Assembly (NCBI GenBank): GCA_035295665.1
Contig: DATGIQ010000672.1
Location: 1-6,754, forward strand
Reading direction: 5' to 3'
Length of the DNA stretch: 6,754 nucleotides
From: DATGIQ01 sp035295665
Lineage (GTDB): Bacteria; Planctomycetota; Planctomycetia; Gemmatales; Gemmataceae
This document shows, one piece after another, positions 1 through 4,988 of this stretch (its first letter is position 1; the number at the start of each line of letters is the position of its first letter). The notes under the pieces are model-generated. The model searched no databases, was not told the DNA's origin, and saw nothing but the letters and a program-made list of their open reading frames with translations. The position numbers and the translations under genes are program-made.

Positions 1-1218
1 GGGTGCAGCAACCTGCTTGTCCTGTCAGACGGGACCCTTGTCGCCCCTTACAGTGTCGTCGATAAGAGCGACCCCGAAAACGCCAACGTCGGCAAAGGCG
101 TTGGCAAAGGCATTGAGCAGCGACCTTGGGCGGTAGGTCCGGGACGCTCAGTGCTTTGTGTCCTCCGCTCCGTCGACGGGGGCCGGTCCTTTGAGCGCGG
201 TGCCCGGATCAGCAAATGGGACAGGAGTGGGGTCGCTTGCTTCACGGTGTCCCCCCAACGCGCTGACGGAAAGCAGCGACTATACGCGGCCTGGTCGGAT
301 ATCCGCGGTGAACGGCATCATGTTCTGCTCAGTTATTCAAGCGATAAGGGGCTCACTTGGTCGAAGCCGGCAGTGGTGAGCGACGACACGGGCGCACGGG
401 AGAAAGATGTCGACGCATTTCTCCCAGCCATCGCGGTCAACAAGAATGGAGTGGTCGGGGTCTCCTGGTACGACACGCGTGAACTTCCTTCCGGCCGGAC
501 CGGCTGGGACGTCCGCTTCCGCGCCACACTGGACGAAGCAAAGACCTGGCTTCCCAGCGTGCGGGTGAGCGAGAAGTCGAGTGTCTTCAAGGGGGGCAGT
601 GGACCCCTTGGCGATACGGCTGGTCTGGCGGCCGACGCCGAGGGGGTGTTCCACGTGCTCTGGGTTGATCACCGCACCGGCGTCCAGCAAGCTTGGACGG
701 CGGAGGTCAGCGTCGGCACCAAGAAATCGCCCGACCACCAGGCCCGCGCCGACGCCGCCAGCTGGGATTTCTCGCCGGATGCCGCCAGCCTGAAGAAATC
801 CATCACCGGCTTCCCGAAGCCCTACCAGGTCGAACCCAGCCCTGACGACGTCGGCAATGCGACCATCACGATCACCAAAGAGGGCAAGGCACTCTATCGC
901 TGGTCCGGGCACACCGCGTCAGTTTTTCTCGCGGCAGCCGATGTGCTTTACTACGCGGACTACAGCCGGGACGCGACGGGATGCCGGCTCATCGCTGTTG
1001 ATTTGAAAAACGGCAAGGAATTGTGGAAAACTCGCCTCAAGGGCTTGGGACCAATTCGCCATTCCCGGTACAGCAATCAGGTCAACCTGAGGCTGGAGGA
1101 CATGGCCATGTTGCGCATCACGAGTCTGGAGAGCGCCGGTGGCTACCTTGAGTTCGTCGATCGGCGGACCGGGAAAACCGTCGGCCATCGCGTGTTCAGC
1201 AGCAAGGAACGCGAGTGA
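1..1218 (+). CDS. Sialidase-like BNR/Asp-box protein with PQQ-like C-terminal segment (5' partial)
   Basis: The frame is open from the first base to a TGA at 1216-1218, giving 405 residues, so the true start lies upstream of the window. Asp boxes (S/T-x-D-x-G-x-T-W/F) are visible at residues 57-64 (SVDGGRSF) and 113-120 (SSDKGLTW), with a degenerate one at 176-183 (TLDEAKTW). W-x-D-x-R motifs recur between them (AWSDIR, SWYDTR, LWVDHR), as expected for blades of a sialidase-type beta-propeller. From about residue 280 the style changes. Residues 330-344 (LIAVDLKNGKELWKT) resemble a PQQ-type propeller repeat and are followed by a tail containing FVDRRTGKTVGHRVF, which I recall from planctomycete proteins. 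Asp boxes are structural and do not prove sialidase activity. The catalytic arginine triad cannot be assessed because the N-terminus is missing. A secreted or periplasmic role is inferred. Family assignment is fairly sure and substrate is unknown. Confidence 0.85.
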   Translation, partial: GCSNLLVLSDGTLVAPYSVVDKSDPENANVGKGVGKGIEQRPWAVGPGRSVLCVLRSVDGGRSFERGARISKWDRSGVACFTVSPQRADGKQRLYAAWSDIRGERHHVLLSYSSDKGLTWSKPAVVSDDTGAREKDVDAFLPAIAVNKNGVVGVSWYDTRELPSGRTGWDVRFRATLDEAKTWLPSVRVSEKSSVFKGGSGPLGDTAGLAADAEGVFHVLWVDHRTGVQQAWTAEVSVGTKKSPDHQARADAASWDFSPDAASLKKSITGFPKPYQVEPSPDDVGNATITITKEGKALYRWSGHTASVFLAAADVLYYADYSRDATGCRLIAVDLKNGKELWKTRLKGLGPIRHSRYSNQVNLRLEDMAMLRITSLESAGGYLEFVDRRTGKTVGHRVFSSKERE

Positions 1219-1506
1219 TCTTGCTGTATCGACTAAGGCGCGCTTCCTACCGGGACAGGATGAGTCGGGATGTTGTTCCTGGTGCGCGGCTGGCTCGTGC
1301 GATTCGACCTTGAACGGCGCGCATACCTTCTGCGCTTGCTTCCCTGGCTGCCAACCCAACCAAATCGGCCCTCCCCCAGGGTTTGAAGTCAGCGCCCTGG
1401 TGAGTCGGGACCGTGTATTCGGTCCTGTCTCGCGCACGCAGAGAACCTAATCCGGAAAGTTCCCTCCAAATTGCTCTCCGCGGACACTACGTTTTTTCAG
1501 ATGGGC
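1219..1506. other. Non-coding stretch between convergent genes
   Basis: This 288-bp stretch separates the end of the BNR-protein gene (+) from the end of the truncated recombinase gene (-). I see no convincing coding sequence in either direction. It holds a hairpin at 1406-1427 and two copies of TGAGTCGGGA (1261-1270 and 1401-1410). A weaker pair, CCAGGG/CCCTGG, lies at about 1377-1400. No hairpin here is followed by a T-run, so no classical terminator is seen for either flanking gene. Part of this DNA may be the far side of the breakpoint that cut the recombinase near 1560. Confidence 0.5.
1406..1427. repeat. Hairpin, 8-bp stem with 6-nt loop
   Basis: The arms are CGGGACCG (1406-1413) and CGGTCCTG (1420-1427), with the loop TGTATT between them. 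Seven Watson-Crick pairs and one G-U pair form, and the inner six pairs (GGACCG/CGGTCC) are perfect. It lies between convergent genes, so it could slow transcription from either side, but there is no following T-tract. It could also be a remnant of a recombination site. Function is not established. Confidence 0.5.
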
Positions 1507-1959
1507 TTAATCCCCAGTTTTCCTCGGACGGTGCCGCGACCTGGGCTTCGGCCCCGTTTTGCCTTCGATGACCTGGTAGCGTTCCCCGCGTACCGAGGCG
1601 GCCGGATTCAGCCCAATGACATCCCGGATGACCAGCGCGTCAAAGAACGCACGCAACGCCGCCAGATGCAGCTTTCTCTTGGCCGGGCTGCCCTGGAGTT
1701 GATTGAAGTACATACCGACCATACCGGGCGTGATCTTGGCGAGCGGGACGGCCTGCGGCTCGGCCCAGCGCAAGAACAACTTGACGGCCCGGCGGTAGGC
1801 GGTCCGGGTGTGCGGATTGCGGATGCTGGCGTTGAAGAATTCGTCCCAGGCGAAACCGGCGGCGGTCCCAGCCTCGGCAATCAGCCGTGGGAATGCGGGC
1901 GCGGGCGTCGTGTACGGCATATGCGTCGGGGGAATAATCAGGTCATTGGTTTCGGCCAT
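1507..1959 (-). CDS. Truncated tyrosine recombinase (core-binding domain only)
   Basis: The 150-residue product matches the N-terminal half of XerC/XerD-like phage-integrase proteins. A SAM-like core-binding domain spans about residues 45-125, with the typical 'NPHTRTAYRRAVKLFLRWAE' helix, then 'ITPGMVGMYFNQL', 'AKRKLHLAALRAFFDALV' and 'NPAASVRGERYQVIEGKT'. In intact relatives the catalytic domain follows this linker and carries the R-K-HxxR-H/W-Y residues. Here the frame instead enters a short basic tail (PKPRSRHRPRKTG) and stops, so no catalytic residue is present. Intact enzymes are roughly 300 residues. The start is well supported: GAAGGA (1968-1973) lies 8 nt upstream of the ATG and directly after the toxin stop, leaving a 15-nt gap. 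This suggests co-transcription with the toxin gene. It could still bind DNA but should not cut or rejoin it. It is probably a decayed gene. Confidence 0.8.
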   Translation of the reverse strand: MAETNDLIIPPTHMPYTTPAPAFPRLIAEAGTAAGFAWDEFFNASIRNPHTRTAYRRAVKLFLRWAEPQAVPLAKITPGMVGMYFNQLQGSPAKRKLHLAALRAFFDALVIRDVIGLNPAASVRGERYQVIEGKTGPKPRSRHRPRKTGD

Positions 1960-1974
1960 GGGCGTTATCCTTCG

Positions 1975-2406
1975 TCAACGGGGTGCGGTTTTGAGCAAGG
2001 CGGGTTTCGCGGCCGCCACGATCCCTGCTCGCACCTGGCGGAATAGTCCGGGCGAAAGAAAGCCATATTCGTAGGTGCCTGGGCGTGACGAATGCACCTG
2101 TCGCAGGTCTGGCCCCGGCCAGTGAAACCGGTTCACCTCGGTGACGATCACCCAAGAGCGTTCACCGTCAAGGCCGAGCCTCTGCCCGGTAGCAGTTGGG
2201 ATTTCGACGCCATCGCCTGCAACCTTTGGAGGCGTGCGGGTGATCGGAGCTACAGTGACAGCCGTATCGCCGTCTTCAGAAGTGACCGATAATACCACCA
2301 CGCAGGGCCTGTCCTTGCTACCCTCTTCCTGAGCAAGGCGATGCTGGTCGTACCACAGATGGGCGTAGCAAATCACCAGGCCGGGATAGGGGTCGGGCAG
2401 CGGCAC
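1975..2406 (-). CDS. PemK/MazF-family type II toxin
   Basis: The 143-residue protein has family features in order: 'PGLVICYAHLW' (residues 8-18), the KDRP motif (31-34) leading into a hydrophobic strand (VVVLSV), 'APITRTPP' (53-60), and 'ERSWVIVTEVNRFHWPGPDL' (82-101). Proteins of this group are MazF-fold endoribonucleases that cleave mRNA and are held inactive by a partner antitoxin. The start is a GTG at 2404-2406, three bases after the antitoxin stop codon, a spacing usual for translationally coupled toxin-antitoxin pairs. No ATG near this point offers a better start. The frame is full length with no disruption, so the toxin looks intact while its antitoxin is damaged. The family call is from motif recognition. 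RNA cleavage activity and specificity are inferred from the family. Confidence 0.82.
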   Translation of the reverse strand: MPLPDPYPGLVICYAHLWYDQHRLAQEEGSKDRPCVVVLSVTSEDGDTAVTVAPITRTPPKVAGDGVEIPTATGQRLGLDGERSWVIVTEVNRFHWPGPDLRQVHSSRPGTYEYGFLSPGLFRQVRAGIVAAAKPALLKTAPR

Positions 2407-2409
2407 CGG

Positions 2410-2642
2410 CTACCTGCCGAGTTCGCGGTCAAGATGGGCATAATCGGTGGGAACTTCAGCGGCAGCGATAGCCGCCAGCTCCGGCGCCGATAGGGCGGAT
2501 ACGGGCAAGGACTCGCGGTCGAGACGCTTAAGGCGGCTGAATTCCTCGGCAGAGAGTAGAACCAACCGTTGCCGTCCGTTGCGGGTCAACATCACCGGCT
2601 TGACCAGGGCGCGGTCCTGGTAGTATCCGAGCTTCTTTTGGA
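2410..2642 (-). pseudogene. Phd/YefM-type antitoxin, N-terminus removed by IS66 insertion
   Basis: In this frame the host sequence reads QKKLGYYQDRALVKPVMLTR and then NGRQRLVLLSAEEFSRLKRL, ending in 'VPTDYAHLDRELGR' before a TAG at 2410-2412. This is the conserved body of Phd/YefM-like antitoxins found next to PemK-like toxins. Relatives begin about nine residues earlier, typically with a short stretch ending in EFQK. The codon cut by the IS end (last host bases 2641-2642) is compatible with that Phe. The usual start and any promoter upstream have been replaced by IS66 DNA, and I find no in-frame ATG or GTG in the adjoining IS end. Internal GTG (2593-2595) and ATG (2590-2592) codons could give a product of about 60 residues that keeps the C-terminal toxin-binding part, but no good ribosome binding site precedes them. 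Loss of the N-terminus should impair DNA binding and autoregulation. Confidence 0.78.
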
Positions 2643-2653
2643 GTAACCGTTCA
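2643..2653. repeat. IS66 left terminal inverted repeat
   Basis: The sequence GTAACCGTTCA matches the complement of 4122-4132 over all 11 bases, and similarity falls off quickly inward. The last three bases (2651-2653) are also the stop codon of the transposase on the minus strand, so the gene runs right into the repeat. Confidence 0.85.
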
Positions 2654-4063
2654 TCCCTCCATCGGTAGGAGGGAAGGAATCGGCAAGTTGGCTCGGTGAT
2701 TATGGACGGCTTCGATCAAGAAGTGGAGGATGTTGCGGTCTTGCAAGCGCAGGGTTTGCGTGACGCTCAGCATGCGCTCGACGAACCGGCAGCCGGCGGC
2801 GCTGTGGCAGCCGAACGAGATTTTCCGCCACAGCACGCCACGGCGGAGGATGCGCTCGGCGTGATTGTTCGTCGGCTCGACTGCCGCCGTGATGACGAAA
2901 CGCCACAGGGCCGGCTCCAACTCCACCAGCTTGGTGCAAAAGGTAGCCGTCTTGCTATCGGCGCACGCCCGCCCAGCGTCAAGTACCTTCCGCAGCTGTC
3001 GCGCGATCGGATCGAGTCGCTTTTGCAACTGGGCGCGCGACAACCCTCCGCCGCGAAACAGGTGCCATGCCTTGAAGACCCTGCGGACGACCCGCAAGCC
3101 TTCTTCGCCCACGAACGCACCCGGGCCGCCGCGATCCAAGCACTTTTGGAAGTCACGCTTGAGATGGGCCCAGCAAATCTGCCGCAGCAACACCGGCCAG
3201 CAGCCATACACGCTCCAGCGGTCGGAACCGAGGATTCCCTGGATGGTGTTGCTCAACAGGGTGGCCAGACCCCCCAGGCCGCGCGTGCCATGAATGACGA
3301 AGGCTGCGACGGTGGTGGTGGCAGCCACCCACAACCAACGCTTCTTGCCGCCCTCTTTCCAACTGGTCTCATCCACGTTCTTGACGGCCGCTTCCTGGAC
3401 GGCCGTCAGCGCCGCAGCGTGGGCCGGTGCCAAGGCGGTGCTCACCTCCTGCTCCAAGGCGGAGATGGTGCCCAGGGCTATGGGGACGGCGAAGACATCT
3501 TCACTGACCTCCTCGGCGGCGCGCTTGGGCAGGTGGTGGCGGCCCGTGAGATAAGCGAGGGTGGCCGTCAGCCGTGGGCCACAGCCGTGAACGCGGAGGT
3601 CGGCCGGAATGGCGGCCTGCGTGACTTCGCCACAGCAGGGACAGGTTCGGGCGTGCCCTTGATATTCGGTGATCTCGGCTTGGATGGGCGGGAGTTCGGC
3701 GACCTGGAACCGCGTGGGGGCCGGGTCGTGGGGACCGGGTTGAGCCGGCAGCGCCGCCTGACACTTGCGGCAGTGGGTCGGGATGAAGGGGATGACTTCC
3801 TTGACCCGGTCCGGCGGCAACAATTGTTTCAAGTGCGGGGGATGCCCGGGCTGGCCACCCGGCTTGCGTCCGGTGGGCTTTTTCAGCACGGGCTTGGGCG
3901 CAGCGAGGGGGTTGGCCGACGGCGGCACCGACGAATTCGAAGAGTTGATCCCCAGCCGGGCAGTCAGATCCCGGACCAGGGCTTCCAACTCGGCAACACG
4001 CCGTTCCAACTCGGCGATGCGCGCGTCGCGCTCACGACAACCAGGGCAAGCTGGAACAGCCAT
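2651..4063 (-). CDS. IS66-family transposase (TnpC)
   Basis: The 470-residue protein has the family layout. Residues 10-37 form a heptad-like coiled coil (ARIAELERRVAELEALVRDL), followed by the 'GINSSNSSVPPS' linker and the basic GRKPGGQPGH block (65-74). A zinc-binding region has paired cysteines at 98/101 and 141/143/144. The IS66 catalytic domain comes next. The DDE residues are D231 in NVDETSW, D281 in GSDRWSVYG and E403 in NNHAERILRRG. All are present and the frame is uninterrupted, so the enzyme looks functional. Length is normal for transposases of the ISBst12-like group. The ATG at 4061-4063 follows directly on the right terminal region, and no strong Shine-Dalgarno sequence precedes it, in line with low expression. 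The gene reads toward the antitoxin remnant, so read-through could transcribe the antitoxin-toxin-recombinase cluster. Confidence 0.93.
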   Translation of the reverse strand: MAVPACPGCRERDARIAELERRVAELEALVRDLTARLGINSSNSSVPPSANPLAAPKPVLKKPTGRKPGGQPGHPPHLKQLLPPDRVKEVIPFIPTHCRKCQAALPAQPGPHDPAPTRFQVAELPPIQAEITEYQGHARTCPCCGEVTQAAIPADLRVHGCGPRLTATLAYLTGRHHLPKRAAEEVSEDVFAVPIALGTISALEQEVSTALAPAHAAALTAVQEAAVKNVDETSWKEGGKKRWLWVAATTTVAAFVIHGTRGLGGLATLLSNTIQGILGSDRWSVYGCWPVLLRQICWAHLKRDFQKCLDRGGPGAFVGEEGLRVVRRVFKAWHLFRGGGLSRAQLQKRLDPIARQLRKVLDAGRACADSKTATFCTKLVELEPALWRFVITAAVEPTNNHAERILRRGVLWRKISFGCHSAAGCRFVERMLSVTQTLRLQDRNILHFLIEAVHNHRANLPIPSLLPMEG

Positions 4064-4120
4064 GTGGGATAGACTAGCAACTGGAACCGCCGTCAGCTGC
4101 GCCAGCTTTCAGGAAAAACG

Positions 4121-4708
4121 GTGAACGGTTACAACGTTACGTCCGTGCAGGACAGCGTCACGGTGAACAACCTCGGACAGCTTGTGCCGGCACAAATGGT
4201 CAAGCCGATCAGCTTCTGGGAAGGGCTCCAAGGCCAGCAGCTCATCCGCCGCTTTGGTCTGACCGGTAGCGGTCAGAGTTTGGGGCAGTGGCTGGCGACG
4301 ACCTTTCCCAATCTTTATGGCGGCCAGAATGGGGCACCGAACTTGAGCCCGTTCACGAACGCGCAGATCAGCAGCTATTACCAGAGTCTCTTCCTGGTCT
4401 CGAAAGGAACGGGACTGGACGCCGAAGTCTTTGCCACCGCCTTGGAGGTCTTTGCCACCACCTCGTCCCTGGGCGGCAGCGTGGGTCAAAGCTACGGCTA
4501 CCTGGTCAACGACAAGGGATTGGGCGCCTATTCCTGGAACATCGGCACGAGCGGGGCGGCCTTTGGTGTATCCAACTTCACAGCGCTCAATGTCTATCTG
4601 ATTCTCCTGGACGCCAATAACAGCGTCGTGGGAGGCGAACCGTGGGACAGTAATACCCTGCTGCGCGATCAAGCGTATGCCGTCTTCCGGGGCATGAATG
4701 GCGGATAG
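4121..4708 (+). CDS. C-terminal remnant of a large planctomycete surface protein, cut by the IS66 right end
   Basis: From 4133 the host-derived frame reads NVTSVQDSVTVNNLGQLVPA, then PISFWEGLQGQQLIRRFGLT, and ends ...LRDQAYAVFRGMNGG before a TAG at 4706-4708. I recognise this as the conserved C-terminal region of long planctomycete extracellular proteins, often ones with SdrD-B-like or other beta-sandwich repeats. Features include a 'FWxGxxGQxLI' start, 'LATTFPNLYG', 'FATALEVFATTSSLGG' and 'AFGVSNFTALNVY'. The bulk of the gene, usually many hundreds of residues, is missing. The in-frame GTG at 4121, with AGGA (4111-4114) six bases upstream, lies inside the IS terminus and supplies four IS-coded residues. 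A 195-residue product is therefore possible, although no promoter is evident. No signal peptide remains, so export is unlikely. Role of this C-terminal region is unknown to me. Confidence 0.7.
   Translation: MNGYNVTSVQDSVTVNNLGQLVPAQMVKPISFWEGLQGQQLIRRFGLTGSGQSLGQWLATTFPNLYGGQNGAPNLSPFTNAQISSYYQSLFLVSKGTGLDAEVFATALEVFATTSSLGGSVGQSYGYLVNDKGLGAYSWNIGTSGAAFGVSNFTALNVYLILLDANNSVVGGEPWDSNTLLRDQAYAVFRGMNGG
4122..4132. repeat. IS66 right terminal inverted repeat
   Basis: TGAACGGTTAC is the exact complement of the left end at 2643-2653. Its first bases combine with the preceding G to form a GTG codon at 4121-4123, which opens a reading frame outward into the neighbouring surface-protein remnant. Confidence 0.85.
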
Positions 4709-4742
4709 GGCCAGCACTCCAAACAAAGCCCCGGCTGGAAGC

Positions 4743-4778
4743 ATTCCCTGCCGCCTGGGCGCGGTCCGCGGGAATTTC
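4743..4778 (+). terminator. Possible transcription terminator hairpin
   Basis: The arms ATTCCC (4743-4748) and GGGAAT (4770-4775) enclose a second small stem, CCGC (4751-4754) with GCGG (4761-4764). The structure is followed by only two more T residues. It lies 35 bases after the stop of the surface-protein remnant, where a terminator is expected. The short T-tract and internal bulges make this a weak call. Confidence 0.25.
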
Positions 4779-4799
4779 GAGCGCGGCGCGGTCTTCAGG

Positions 4800-4818
4800 A
4801 CGTGCGCAGTGCGCACGT
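4800..4818. promoter_or_regulatory. Perfect palindrome, possible operator
   Basis: ACGTGCGCA (4800-4808) and TGCGCACGT (4810-4818) are exact complements around a single G. The core TGCGCA occurs three times within 21 bases (4803-4808, 4810-4815, 4818-4823). The site is 24 bp upstream of the candidate -35 box of the downstream surface-protein gene, a position that would suit an activator or repressor dimer. It could also form a cruciform or a hairpin with a very tight loop. No regulator binding such a site can be named from the sequence. Confidence 0.4.
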
Positions 4819-4842
4819 GCGCAATCGCAGCACACTTTGTTG

Positions 4843-4870
4843 TTGACCCCGTTCGACGGAATGTTAATCT
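4843..4870 (+). promoter_or_regulatory. Candidate sigma70-type promoter for the downstream surface-protein gene
   Basis: TTGACC (4843-4848) matches five of six bases of the -35 consensus. Sixteen bases later comes TAATCT (4865-4870), preceded by TGT as in an extended -10. The -10 hexamer itself is weak. This is the best promoter-like pair in the 280-bp gap, and it would leave a 5' leader of roughly 110 bases. The leader carries a 10-bp direct repeat, CGACGTACTC, at 4897-4906 and 4962-4971. Confidence 0.4.
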
Positions 4871-4976
4871 GGGAAAGGAAGACGACTCGAAGTTGTCGAC
4901 GTACTCGCATTCCCTTTCCAACAGGGTACACCCCTGCCCCCTGCGGAATTGTTTTTCGGCGCGACGTACTCAACGA

Positions 4977-4981
4977 GGAGG
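4977..4981 (+). promoter_or_regulatory. Ribosome binding site
   Basis: GGAGG sits seven bases before the ATG at 4989. It is a strong Shine-Dalgarno sequence and fixes the start of the surface-protein gene. The ATG-containing stretch at 4982-4984 within the leader is out of frame and too close to the site to be used. Confidence 0.8.
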
Positions 4982-4988
4982 ATGTCCT

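Larger units (their letters stand above)
2643..4132 (-). mobile_element. Complete IS66-family insertion sequence (transposase-only, ISBst12-like), 1490 bp
   Basis: The element is bounded by 11-bp perfect inverted repeats, GTAACCGTTCA at 2643-2653 and its complement TGAACGGTTAC at 4122-4132. Ends beginning 5'-GTAA are characteristic of the IS66 family. A single transposase gene fills it, and the small accessory genes tnpA and tnpB of classical IS66 elements are absent, which fits the ISBst12-like subgroup. IS66 elements normally make 8-bp target duplications, but the flanks here (CTTTTGGA at 2635-2642 and AACGTTAC at 4133-4140) do not match. The two flanks also belong to unrelated genes. This points to a deletion or recombination next to the element after insertion. 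The transposase frame is intact, so the copy may still be active. Confidence 0.88.

Noticed and set aside
337..912. 191-codon minus-strand frame inside the BNR-protein gene
   Set aside because: It mirrors the Asp-box coding frame, which is clearly the real one.
1376..1401. CCAGGG/CCCTGG inverted repeat as a terminator
   Set aside because: The stem is only six pairs with a 13-nt loop and no T-run on either strand, so it is not convincing.
1471..2046. 191-codon plus-strand frame opposite the recombinase gene
   Set aside because: The minus strand encodes a recognisable core-binding domain with a good ribosome binding site, while the plus-strand product has no family resemblance.
2696..4072. 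Long open frame of 458 codons on the plus strand across the IS66 element
   Set aside because: It is antisense to the transposase, which has the full set of family motifs and DDE residues. The plus-strand translation shows no recognisable domain and reflects GC-rich codon bias.
4109..4921. 270-codon open frame on the minus strand spanning the surface-protein remnant and the intergenic region
   Set aside because: It crosses the IS end, an evident coding remnant on the other strand and a promoter region. The translation is low in recognisable features.
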